From NCBI GenBank assembly GCA_003153505.1, contig PLZA01000015.1, positions 119,477 through 183,476 of the forward strand: a DNA stretch of 64,000 bases. Direction: 5' to 3'. Every line of letters starts with the position of its first letter. The first letter of the stretch is position 1. Of the stretch, positions 1 to 7,215 are shown one piece after another. The stretch comes from Candidatus Dormiibacterota bacterium (GTDB lineage Bacteria; Chloroflexota; Dormibacteria; Aeolococcales; Aeolococcaceae). The notes under the pieces were generated by a model that had not been told where the DNA came from, did not search any database, and saw only the letters and a list, made by a program, of their open reading frames with translations. Made by a program: the position numbers and the translations under genes.

Positions 1-160
1 CCATTGCGACTGGGGTGACTGACGGTAATAGGTCGCCTCGAACTCAGCGGGTGGGATTCAGGCCGGTCTCTCGGTGCCGACGGCGCTGGTCGAACCAGTC
101 GACGTACTCGAGAGTCTCGACGCCCCCCTCGAGCACCCCGCCCCACCCCTCGTGCGGAAG
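1..160 (-). pseudogene. IS3-family transposase C-terminal remnant, frameshifted
   Basis: Read on the minus strand, about 160 to 60 encodes the end of an IS3-type DDE integrase, including VETLEYVDWFDQRRRHRETG. This matches the family pattern of TLEYVDWFN-RRLH just before the C-terminus. The frame then stops, but the expected ending IPPAEFEATYYRQS is present in another frame from about position 57 down to 1. One extra base near 57-60 accounts for the shift. No N-terminal transposase half follows on the upstream (higher-coordinate) side, so this is a truncated, inactive relic. The family assignment rests on motif recognition and not on a search. Confidence 0.7.
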
Positions 161-426
161 CGCCCGAAACCCACCGGCAGGACATCGACGACGTTCTCGC
201 TGCTGATCATCGTCGCCTCCTTACAAAGAATGCGTTCCCTTGGTAGGTGGTTTGAAGTGGCTGAACGCATCATTCGATCGACACACAGCAATCGTCCGAT
301 CCCGCCAGCAACCGGCGACGGTCGGCTTTCTAAACCGCGACGCTGTCGAACGTGGACTCGATCGGGGCCGTGTTGAACGGCGCGATGAGCCCCGCGCACT
401 CGAAGTGATCTAACCCGTAACTCGGT

Positions 427-520
427 TTGAACCTACATTTGAGGACCGACGGCCATCACCTGGTGCACTGGGCCCACGGCGGGGCTACCACGCTCGAGGA
501 CCTCGTCAATCGTCAATACG
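427..520 (+). pseudogene. HNH endonuclease (DUF222-type) fragment A
   Basis: The reading frame starting at TTG 427 contains HHLVHWAHGGATTLEDLVN, which is the core of the HNH motif found at the C-terminus of DUF222/HNH proteins (HH-x-HW-x-GG-T-L-NL). The usual following LLCxxHH is missing: the frame runs into unrelated residues after LVN. No DUF222 domain precedes it. It is a decayed fragment, and a second homologous fragment lies about 0.9 kb downstream beyond the GNAT gene. Confidence 0.6.
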
Positions 521-661
521 ACCCCCTCGAGAGCCGCCGAATGGCATCAACCACGCTCGGGCAAGCCTTCTGGTCCTCGACCAACCACCTTCTGTGGCCG
601 TGTGGAACAGGGCCGTCGCCGACCTGATTGCCCGCTGGTCACCATCGAGCATGCTGGGTGG

Positions 662-1282
662 ATGGCTGAGCGGTACTGTTCGCCGTGCATGGACGGCTCG
701 GTTTCCGCGCGTCGGGCGACGCCGACCGACATCGAGTTGGTCACCACCATCATCGAGCTTGCGTTCGCCAAAGACCCCCTCTGGAGTCGTGCGTTGAGCC
801 CGCTCAGCCTCGCGCAGCGTCGACCATTCTGGCGCCTGTTCGCTGAGGGCACGTTGCGGTACCCCTGGACATGGCTGCTGGGCGGCGGGGGAGCCACGTC
901 GCTGTGGATTCCACCGGACGGGACAGAGATGTCGCCCGAGCAGGAGGAGCGTATATCCGAGCTGGCGAGCGGGCTCGGTCCCAATAAGGACAACTTCCAC
1001 GAACTGTTGAGGCGATTTGATGCTGCTCACCCGCGAACGGAGCCGCACTACTACCTGTCTCTCCTCGGGACGCACCCCGACCACCGCGGTCAGGGCCTGG
1101 GCATGCGGCTCCTCGCCCACGATCTAGCGTTGATCGACGAGGAGCACCGCGCGGCATACCTTGAATCGTCGAACCCGACGAACAACCGCCGCTACGCACG
1201 CGCTGGCTTCGAGGCGGTTGGCGAGTTCTCATATCCAGGCAACGGTCCAGTTGTGACCACGATGTGGCGCCCCGCTCGTTAG
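662..1282 (+). CDS. GNAT-family N-acetyltransferase
   Basis: About 206 aa if started at ATG 662. In-frame starts at GTG 602 and ATG 689 are also possible, and no strong ribosome-binding site decides between them. The fold begins near SARRATPTDIELV. The acetyl-CoA pyrophosphate-binding motif A is clear as GTHPDHRGQGLGMRLL (R-G-Q-G-L-G), followed by the family ending YLESSNPTNNRRYARAGF. It probably transfers an acetyl group to a small molecule or protein amine; the substrate cannot be inferred. It sits alone between two HNH-endonuclease relics, so it may be cargo left in a degraded mobile or accessory island. Confidence 0.85.
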   Translation: MAERYCSPCMDGSVSARRATPTDIELVTTIIELAFAKDPLWSRALSPLSLAQRRPFWRLFAEGTLRYPWTWLLGGGGATSLWIPPDGTEMSPEQEERISELASGLGPNKDNFHELLRRFDAAHPRTEPHYYLSLLGTHPDHRGQGLGMRLLAHDLALIDEEHRAAYLESSNPTNNRRYARAGFEAVGEFSYPGNGPVVTTMWRPAR

Positions 1283-1349
1283 CAAACGGCCTCACCTGCC
1301 CAAGGGAGAGTGCAAACAGCCAGATGTGGGCCTAGTGCGAACTTGTGCG

Positions 1350-1553
1350 CCCTCGCGTGAGCACCCAGGGCAAACGGCCGGACAGGGCGACACCGACCTT
1401 GCCAACCTGATCCTGCTCTGCTACCGCCACCACTGGATGCTCCATGTGGGGGGCTGGCAGCTCACCAAGGTCGAGCGCGGACGCGTGCTCGCAATCCCAC
1501 CCTCCGCCACTCACCGCTCCTGGACCCGCGCCCCCGCTATCACGGCGGTGTGA
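1350..1553 (+). pseudogene. HNH endonuclease (DUF222-type) fragment B
   Basis: The frame ending at 1553 encodes GDTDLANLILLCYRHHWMLH followed by VGGWQL and VLAIPP. These are the C-terminal HNH hallmarks of DUF222 endonucleases (GG-TDL-NL-LLC-HH-LVH-GGW). Just upstream, the conserved His-Trp segment is split over frames: HPWANG could be read only with an added base near 1365. No DUF222 N-terminal domain precedes it. It overlaps fragment A in the homologous part (both carry the GG-T-L-NL segment), so the two are probably relics of separate copies and not two halves of one gene. Confidence 0.65.
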
Positions 1554-2042
1554 GGCCCCGGGATCTGGCGGCAGCTCCTCACGCCGTCCGGTGCCCGCGG
1601 CTTGCTCGCGTGTGGCTTGGTTTTCGCGTGGCTTGCTTTTCGCGAGGCTTCGCGGAGCACAGTTGCACTGATCCACGGCACGGAACCATGCCCACCGACC
1701 CCGATGCCCGCAGCGGACGCCACGCCCGCTGGCGACGCCACGCCACTGGCACGGCAACTCGAGTGCCCGTGCGGGCACGGGAGGGCCACTTTCCCTCCTT
1801 GAATGCCCCAGCATGATGTGCTAGCGTTCCGGCCAGGCCACAAGATGTAGGGCTGCACCCCTTACATCTCCGGCTCGTCGGGCAGCGGGCGCCGGGCTCT
1901 CTCACCGCTCAGGCTATGGCTCCGATCGTGGCCCCTCTCATCCGGAGGCCCGCTGCCTGCCCTGGATTCACACCTCCGCACGACACCACGGCCTTTCGAG
2001 GTCGGGTCGGGCCCTTGGCCCCTGATACGCTTCGATGAGTTC
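1554..2042. other. Non-coding stretch with tandem repeat
   Basis: About 490 bases without a credible gene. The open frames here are short, alanine/arginine-rich and lack recognisable motifs. The stretch contains the 16-bp tandem repeat described separately and a GC-rich segment with repeated gacgccacgcc/ggcgacgccacgcc words near 1716-1752. The promoter for the gene starting at 2043 should lie at its right end, but no convincing -35/-10 pair was seen. Confidence 0.5.
1600..1655. repeat. Imperfect 16-bp tandem repeat, about 3.5 copies
   Basis: Successive units begin at 1600 (gcttgctcgcgtgtg, 15 bp), 1615 (gcttggttttcgcgtg), 1631 (gcttgcttttcgcgag) and a partial unit at 1647 (gcttcgcgg). The last two full units differ at only two positions. 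It lies between HNH fragment B and the 2043 gene, outside any credible coding region. Confidence 0.8.
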
Positions 2043-2564
2043 ATGGCGAAAAAGACACGGAAGCAGAAGCAGCGGGCTGCCACGCGGCGTCCGGGAGCAC
2101 CGGCCACGGGAGCACCGGCGACGGCGGCACCCGCTGCAGCCGCACGCCCGGCGGCGACGCAGGCGCCCGCGAGCACGCGCCCCGCAGCCGCACAAGCGCC
2201 GTCGAGCCCGCGTCCGGCCGTCCCCAGAGCGCTTCCCGACACCATCCTGCCCCTGCCGGGCACCGAACTCGAAGTCGAGTCGGACCAAATCGATGAAGCG
2301 CCTGACGACGAGGTCGCTGCTGCCGTGGACAGCTCGTCACGCCGCCGAGTCCAGCGGCTCAACCCCGCCGCCCAGCCGCGGCCGCTCCGCGGCCAGTTGA
2401 GCGCTGCCGCTATGTTCCAGCCGCTCGACAGCGAGGAGGCGGCGATACCGTTCGATCGCGTTCCCTATGTGCCTCGCGACCTCCGTCGCGTCGCGATCAT
2501 GGCCGCGCTGATGATCGTGCTCATCCTCATCGCGGCGTTCGTGGTGACGCGCATCAATCCGTGA
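2043..2564 (+). CDS. Ala/Pro-rich protein with C-terminal membrane anchor
   Basis: 173 aa from ATG 2043. Residues 1-14 are strongly basic (MAKKTRKQKQRAAT). Residues about 15-75 are a low-complexity Ala/Pro-rich linker, and the middle is acidic and then basic. The only hydrophobic segment is at the very C-terminus (about residues 148-168, VAIMAALMIVLILIAAFVV), preceded by RDLRR and followed by only TRINP. This predicts an N-in, C-terminally anchored single-pass protein. It lies 16 nt before the ArsA/Get3-like ATPase gene and is probably co-transcribed with it. No family was recognised. Confidence 0.75.
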   Translation: MAKKTRKQKQRAATRRPGAPATGAPATAAPAAAARPAATQAPASTRPAAAQAPSSPRPAVPRALPDTILPLPGTELEVESDQIDEAPDDEVAAAVDSSSRRRVQRLNPAAQPRPLRGQLSAAAMFQPLDSEEAAIPFDRVPYVPRDLRRVAIMAALMIVLILIAAFVVTRINP

Positions 2565-2580
2565 GCATCGAGACACGCGC

Positions 2581-3753
2581 GTGCGAGTGATCCTCTACAC
2601 AGGCAAAGGTGGCGTCGGCAAGACGACCGTTGCGGCGGCAACCGCCGTGAAATGCGCAAGCCTGGGCTACAAGACGCTGGTCATCAGCACCGACGCCGCG
2701 CACAGCCTCGGCGACAGCATCGATCAGGAGATCGGTGACCACCCGACCGAGCTTGCGCCCAATCTTTGGGGGCAGGAGGTCAATGCGCTCCACGAGCTCG
2801 AGGAGCACTGGGACCGTATCCACATCTACCTGACGTCGCTGTTTGCGTCGCAGGGCGTCGACGACATCGTCGCCGAGGAGATGGCGTCCCCTCCAGGTAT
2901 GGAAGAGGTCGCGAGCCTCATGTGGATCAAGAAGCACAAGCGTGAAGGCAAGTTCGACGTGCTCATCGTCGATTGCGCGCCGACCGGCGAGACGCTGCAG
3001 CTGCTCGCGTTTCCCGACGTCGCCAAGTGGTATCTCGATCGCATCTTCCCGATTCACCGCATGATGAACAAGGTCGCGCGTCCAATGATGCAGCCGTTCA
3101 TCAGCATCCCGCTGCCGAGCGACGAGATCTTCGGCAACGTCAAGGATCTCCTGCTCGACCTCGAGGGCATGAAGAAGATCCTCGGCGATCCCAAAGTCTG
3201 CACCACCCGGATCGTCCTCAACCTCGAGAAGATGGTGGTCAAGGAGGCGCAGCGGGCGTTCACCTACCTGAGCCTTTACGACTATCTCACCGACCTTGTT
3301 GTGGTCAACCGTGTCCTGCCACCCGAGGTCACCGACCGCTATTTCGACTCGTGGCGCGAGGCTCAGCAGCGATATGCGCTGATGGTGGAGACGGCGTTCT
3401 CCCCGATCCCGACGCTCGAGACCAAGCTGTTCGACCACGAGATCGTCGGCCTCGACTCGCTTGCCGAGATGGGCGAGTCGATCTACGGCGACCTCGATCC
3501 GTCGCAGATCTTCTATCACTCGGTGCCGCAGCGCATTCGCAAAGTCGGCAACAACTACGAGCTCCAGCTCCACCTTCCCTTCGTCGGCAAGGAGGACGTC
3601 GACATCAAGCACCGCGAGGGCGAGCTCTTCGTCAGCGTCGGGCCGTACAAACGCGAGATCTCGCTGCCCCGGGTGCTCAACGGCAAGCGCGTGAGCAAGG
3701 GGCGACTCGACGAGGGCATGCTGGTGGTCACATTCTCGGATCGCAAGCCGTGA
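2581..3753 (+). CDS. ArsA/Get3-family ATPase with C-terminal Hsp20-like domain
   Basis: 390 aa from GTG 2581. The N-terminal part is an anion-transporting ArsA-type P-loop ATPase: deviant Walker A GKGGVGKTT at residues 8-16, the switch-I-type STDAAHSLGDS, and DCAPTGETLQLL as the switch II/A-loop region. The last about 65 residues (LQLHLPFVGKEDVDIKHREG onwards) form a CS/Hsp20-like beta domain, as in the bacterial ArsA-HSP20 subfamily. These proteins are cytosolic dimeric ATPases, either metalloid-pump partners or chaperones of tail-anchored proteins. No arsB, arsC or arsR is nearby, which argues against arsenite export. Both flanking genes are close: the anchored protein upstream and a GTGA-overlapping CxxC protein downstream. 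Confidence 0.9.
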   Translation: MRVILYTGKGGVGKTTVAAATAVKCASLGYKTLVISTDAAHSLGDSIDQEIGDHPTELAPNLWGQEVNALHELEEHWDRIHIYLTSLFASQGVDDIVAEEMASPPGMEEVASLMWIKKHKREGKFDVLIVDCAPTGETLQLLAFPDVAKWYLDRIFPIHRMMNKVARPMMQPFISIPLPSDEIFGNVKDLLLDLEGMKKILGDPKVCTTRIVLNLEKMVVKEAQRAFTYLSLYDYLTDLVVVNRVLPPEVTDRYFDSWREAQQRYALMVETAFSPIPTLETKLFDHEIVGLDSLAEMGESIYGDLDPSQIFYHSVPQRIRKVGNNYELQLHLPFVGKEDVDIKHREGELFVSVGPYKREISLPRVLNGKRVSKGRLDEGMLVVTFSDRKP

Positions 3754-4016
3754 CCGAAGCGTGTCGCGTCTGCCCCTCACGCCTCGTCGAGGAGGCTTCG
3801 AAGATTCTCGGGACCTCGTTCAGCGACATCGTCCCTCCCGAGGCGCAGCGCCACCTGCTCATCGCCCAGCGCGAACTGCTGCTCGCAGTGGCGGCGATGA
3901 TCGAGCACCACACGTCGCACCCCGCGCCATCCACCGAGTCACCGTCCGGCGGGCGGAGACGCTCACGAAGCGGAACAGAGCGCTCGCGGCGGCCGTCGCG
4001 GGTCGAGCTCGAGTAG
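3750..4016 (+). CDS. Small CxxC protein, function unknown
   Basis: 88 aa from GTG 3750, which overlaps the ATPase stop codon (GTGA). It has an N-terminal CRVCP, a helical middle (LVEEASKILGTSFSDIVPPE, then QRHLLIAQRELLLAVAAMIE) and a basic, Ser/Arg-rich tail. The CxxC could bind a metal or be redox-active, but only one Cys pair is present. The 4-nt overlap suggests translational coupling with the ArsA-like ATPase and hence a shared process. Not assigned to a family. Confidence 0.75.
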   Translation: MTEACRVCPSRLVEEASKILGTSFSDIVPPEAQRHLLIAQRELLLAVAAMIEHHTSHPAPSTESPSGGRRRSRSGTERSRRPSRVELE

Positions 4017-4026
4017 CCGGCGCCGG

Positions 4027-4764
4027 GTGACAAGCCCCGGTACCTACCTGGCGATCGTCCTCTACACGCTGCCAGGTTTCGTGTTCGGATCGCTGATCCA
4101 CGAGCTAAGCCACGCTGCCATTGCGTTGCGCTGCGGCGACCCGACGCCGCGCCGCGACGGCCGCATGACCCTCGATCCGCGTCGCAATCTGGATCCGCTC
4201 GGCTGCTTTGCGCTCCTGCTGGCGGGAGTCGGCTGGGGACGTCCCGTGCCGCTCGATCCACTGCACCTCCGCGAGGGCAGGCAGCGCGCGGCGGTGGCGG
4301 CCGCCGGGCCGCTCGCGCACCTGGTGGTGGCCGCGATCTTCGCCGGGGCCTTGCGCGCGGAACTGCTCGGTTCCGGGCTCGACGTGAGCGGGTTCGACAC
4401 GCTCGCGCAATTCACCGTGCAGGGCGTGATCCTCGGCGTGCTGCTGCAGGGATTTCTCGTGAACATCGCGCTCTTCGTCTTCAACGCACTCCCGATCCCC
4501 GGGCTGGACGGTTACGCGGTCATCCGCAGTCTCCTGTTCAGTGCGGCGCCGCGCGTCTTCCTCTACGTGGAGCACTACCGCTACGTGCTCTACGCACTCG
4601 CGGCACTGGCCGCCCTGCTGCCACCGCCGTTGACCCACGGCCGCGTCGATCTGGTTGCGGCCATGACCGTCGGCACGGCCACGCTCACCTTCGACCACCT
4701 GATCGTGCCCGGCGTGGATCCGATCTTCATCGGTCTGCCGAACCTGTTCCACCTTCTGTCATGA
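4027..4764 (+). CDS. M50-family (site-2-protease-like) membrane metalloprotease
   Basis: 245 aa from GTG 4027, 10 nt after the CxxC gene. The zinc motif HELSH is at residues 25-29 inside the first hydrophobic segment. The second family signature is NALPIPGLDGY, supplying the Asp zinc ligand. Several other hydrophobic segments span the membrane. Such compact M50 proteins cleave or process membrane proteins, and many are uncharacterised. There is no PDZ domain. Its stop codon sits in the first copy of a 28-bp tandem duplication that separates it from the Nudix gene. Confidence 0.88.
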   Translation: MTSPGTYLAIVLYTLPGFVFGSLIHELSHAAIALRCGDPTPRRDGRMTLDPRRNLDPLGCFALLLAGVGWGRPVPLDPLHLREGRQRAAVAAAGPLAHLVVAAIFAGALRAELLGSGLDVSGFDTLAQFTVQGVILGVLLQGFLVNIALFVFNALPIPGLDGYAVIRSLLFSAAPRVFLYVEHYRYVLYALAALAALLPPPLTHGRVDLVAAMTVGTATLTFDHLIVPGVDPIFIGLPNLFHLLS

Positions 4765-4828
4765 GCGTCGTGTCTTGTGCGTCCTGTCATGAGCGTCGTG
4801 TCTTGTGCGTCCTGTCATGAGCGTCGTG
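4756..4828. repeat. 28-bp tandem duplication at the M50/Nudix junction (2.6 copies)
   Basis: The unit ctgtcatgagcgtcgtgtct, continuing with tgtgcgtc, starts at 4756 and again at 4784, and a third partial copy (17 bp) starts at 4812. Each copy carries an ATGA, at 4761, 4789 and 4817. The first overlaps the M50 stop codon and the third is the Nudix start. The repeat is not a multiple of three, so the copies are in different frames. Confidence 0.95.
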
Positions 4829-5326
4829 ACCATCGACGGCGTCGAATGGACCGTCGAAGGCGCCCAGGTTGCGATCGTGGAGCGCGGGCGCGTGCTCCTC
4901 CAGTTTCGACCCTGGCCTCCTGGGTGGGAGCTTCCCGGCGGTCACTGCGAGCCCGGTGAGGATCCCGCGGTCACGGCGGCGCGGGAGACCGAGGAAGAGA
5001 CCGGCTACCAGGTGCGCGTCGCCGGCATCGTCGGTGTGTACTCATGGCGGGGACTGCGCTCCGCCGGTGACGTCCTCTTCCTCGGCCAGGTCATCGGCGG
5101 TGCCCCGCGGCGCAGCCTCGAAGCCTGGGCGCTCCGGATGGCCGCCCCCGACGCTTTGCCTCGCACAGTGTTTCCGTGGATACGGGACCGGGTGCGCGAC
5201 GCTGTCGACGTTGCCGGCGGTGAAGCCGCCGTGCACCGCGTGCAACCGGTGACGATCCGCCACGTGCTCGGCTTCGCGACCGCGTGGCTGCACACACCGG
5301 TTGACCGATTGCTGCGACGCCGATGA
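4817..5326 (+). CDS. Nudix hydrolase
   Basis: 169 aa from ATG 4817; an in-frame GTG at 4805 is less likely because it lies inside the duplicated repeat. The Nudix box is at GGHCEPGEDPAVTAARETEE followed by ETGY, matching G-x5-E-x7-RE-U-x-EE-x-G-U, with Thr at the first U position. It should hydrolyse a nucleoside diphosphate linked to another group, using Mg2+; the substrate is unknown. The C-terminal quarter has no recognised domain. Its stop overlaps the next start (ATGA at 5323), so it is coupled to the exchanger gene. Confidence 0.9.
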   Translation: MSVVTIDGVEWTVEGAQVAIVERGRVLLQFRPWPPGWELPGGHCEPGEDPAVTAARETEEETGYQVRVAGIVGVYSWRGLRSAGDVLFLGQVIGGAPRRSLEAWALRMAAPDALPRTVFPWIRDRVRDAVDVAGGEAAVHRVQPVTIRHVLGFATAWLHTPVDRLLRRR

Positions 5327-6312
5327 TCACCGCGCTGCTCTTCGTCGCGAGCCTGATCCTGGTGGTCGTCGCGTCGGAGCTGTTCACCAACGCGATCGAG
5401 TGGGCGGGTTACCTGCTCAATCTCGGCACCGGTGCAACCGGCAGCCTGCTCGCCGCACTGGGCACGTCGTTGCCGGAAACCGTCGTCCCCATCGTCGCGC
5501 TCGCGACTCACTCGCCGGCCGCAGACTCGGTCGCGACCGGCGCGGTGCTGGGTTCGCCATTCCTGCTCCTCACCCTTGGGGCCGGCGCGACCGGCATCGC
5601 GGTGGTGCTGCGTGGCGGAGCGCGAAAGCTGGTGATCGACCGGCGGCAGGCGCGGCGTGACCTCGGTGTCTTCCTCGGAGCATTCACGGTCGCGGTGGTC
5701 TCGAGCGTGCTGCCGGGTGGCGCGCGCATCGCTGTCGGCGCGCTGTTGCTGCTCGCGTACGCCGTGTACGTCGTCGCCACGCTGCGCGGCAGTGCGGCTG
5801 CGGGCGAGAGTCCCGAGCCGTTGCACATCGTGCGCTGGCGCCCGGACAAGCCGCACCCGATGCTGGTGGCGCTGCAGCTCGCCATTGCTGTCGCGTTGCT
5901 CATCGTCGGTTCGCAGCTCTTTGTCACAGCGCTCGACCAGACGGCGTCGGCGCTGCAGGTCCCGGCGCTGGTGCTCGCCCTAGTGATCGTCCCGGTGGCA
6001 ACCGAGCTTCCCGAGACGCTCAACAGCGTGCTCTGGGTGCGCACCAACGACGACATGCTCGCCTTCGGCAACGTCGCGGGGTCGGCAACCTTTCAGTCGT
6101 GCGTCCTGGCTTCGATCGGGGTCGTCTTCACGACCTGGCACCCGGGGTCTGCGGGGCTGATCAGCGCAACGCTCACCGTGCTGACGGCCGCATTCCTGCT
6201 CACGCTGCTCTGGAACGGCCGCGCCCGCGGCGCGTTGCTGATGCTGGCGATCGTCCCCTGGGTTGCCTACGTCGTGGCGCAGGTCGCAACCGGCGGACGT
6301 CTGGCGCTCTGA
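5323..6312 (+). CDS. CaCA-family sodium/calcium exchanger-like membrane protein
   Basis: 329 aa with two homologous membrane halves. The alpha-1 repeat reads GATGSLLAALGTSLPETVVP and the alpha-2 repeat reads LVIVPVATELPETLN. Both keep the acidic Glu after Leu-Pro that coordinates cations in this superfamily. About ten hydrophobic segments are predictable, and a more hydrophilic linker sits near residues 150-180. The likely role is cation/proton or cation/Na+ antiport in the cytoplasmic membrane; the ion is not determined. The start overlaps the Nudix stop by 4 nt. Confidence 0.88.
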   Translation: MITALLFVASLILVVVASELFTNAIEWAGYLLNLGTGATGSLLAALGTSLPETVVPIVALATHSPAADSVATGAVLGSPFLLLTLGAGATGIAVVLRGGARKLVIDRRQARRDLGVFLGAFTVAVVSSVLPGGARIAVGALLLLAYAVYVVATLRGSAAAGESPEPLHIVRWRPDKPHPMLVALQLAIAVALLIVGSQLFVTALDQTASALQVPALVLALVIVPVATELPETLNSVLWVRTNDDMLAFGNVAGSATFQSCVLASIGVVFTTWHPGSAGLISATLTVLTAAFLLTLLWNGRARGALLMLAIVPWVAYVVAQVATGGRLAL

Positions 6313-6332
6313 GACCGGCACAATCGCCGGTC

Positions 6333-7205
6333 ATGCGCGTGCACAGCACCGGCGACGTCGAGGAATATGCGGCCGCGGTGGAGGCCTTTCTCAAGGCTGA
6401 TCCCTGCGCGCGCAACGTGCTGCTGACCATCATCGACCTGGTGCGCTCCGCGCCCCAGACCTACCCCGTGGCCCCGAGCTTCTGGTGGGTCGCGGACTCG
6501 GACGCCGTCGTCGGCGCTGCCAGCTGGACCCCGCCATATCACCTGCTCGTGTCATCGCTCCCGCCGGAGGCGGCGGGCGACCTTGTCATCGACGTCATCA
6601 AGCGTTCGACCGAGCACGGGCCCCCCCTGGGCGGCGTCAACGGTCCGGCTGACTCGGCGCGCGTCGTCGCCGCGGCATGGACCTCCGCCACGGGCGACGC
6701 CATCGCTCGCGACCGGCTGATCCTGTTGAATGAACTCGTCTCACTCGTCGAGGTGCCGGTGCCGCTTGGTGCTCGCCGCCACGCGCGCGCTGAGGAGGTG
6801 ACCATGCTCGCCGCCTGGCTCGAGCGCTTCAGTGCCGAGGTCGACCACCCCGCTCCGGCCAATGCGCTTGCGATCGCCGGCCACATGGTGCAGAGCAATC
6901 ACGTCGACGTCTGGGTCGTCGGGGATGAGGTGGTCTGCATGGTCGGATATCGGGACGCCGCAGGAGTCGTTCGCATCGGCCCCGTGTACACGCCGCCCGA
7001 GCATCGCAACCACGGGTACGGGCGGCGGCTGACCTACGAGGTGACCGCCGAGGCGATTCGGCGGCCGGACGTCGACCACGCCATGCTCTTCACAGATGCA
7101 GCCAACCCTGTCTCGAACTCGATCTACCAGCAGGCCGGCTATCAGGCGCGGGGCGAGCACGTGGAAATCGACTTCGCTGAGCGAAGCCTCGCGCAAGGTC
7201 ACTAG
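6333..7205 (+). CDS. GNAT-family N-acetyltransferase
   Basis: 290 aa from ATG 6333, 20 nt after the exchanger stop; the longer frame upstream is an overlap artefact. The C-terminal half is the GNAT domain with IGPVYTPPEHRNHGYGRRLT (acetyl-CoA motif, R-N-H-G-Y-G) and NPVSNSIYQQAGYQ near the end. The N-terminal 130 residues are a degenerate acyltransferase-like region, as in two-domain GNAT proteins with a C-terminal FR47-like module. The substrate is unknown. Confidence 0.85.
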   Translation: MRVHSTGDVEEYAAAVEAFLKADPCARNVLLTIIDLVRSAPQTYPVAPSFWWVADSDAVVGAASWTPPYHLLVSSLPPEAAGDLVIDVIKRSTEHGPPLGGVNGPADSARVVAAAWTSATGDAIARDRLILLNELVSLVEVPVPLGARRHARAEEVTMLAAWLERFSAEVDHPAPANALAIAGHMVQSNHVDVWVVGDEVVCMVGYRDAAGVVRIGPVYTPPEHRNHGYGRRLTYEVTAEAIRRPDVDHAMLFTDAANPVSNSIYQQAGYQARGEHVEIDFAERSLAQGH

Positions 7206-7208
7206 AGT
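7203..7208 (+). promoter_or_regulatory. Candidate -10 element TAGAGT of a leaderless promoter
   Basis: TAGAGT ends 7 nt before ATG 7216, and there is no Shine-Dalgarno sequence in between. This places the predicted transcription start at or next to the start codon. No good -35 was seen. Confidence 0.55.
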
Positions 7209-7215
7209 CGGCGCC

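Noticed and set aside
163..213. ATG on the minus strand preceded by a strong aaggaggcgac ribosome-binding site
   Set aside because: The reading frame it opens (MISSENVVDVLPVGFG...) gives only about 50 low-complexity residues running into the IS3 relic in a wrong frame. It may be the beginning of a lost gene, but it cannot be called one.
2581..3753. Arsenite-pump ATPase function for the ArsA homologue
   Set aside because: It has a single ATPase half, no Cys-rich metalloid site was noticed and there is no arsB, arsC, arsD or arsR nearby. The Hsp20-like tail fits a different subfamily.
2554..3780. 408-codon open frame on the minus strand
   Set aside because: It is antisense to the ArsA-like ATPase and covers the Walker A region. 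Composition is that of a shadow frame.
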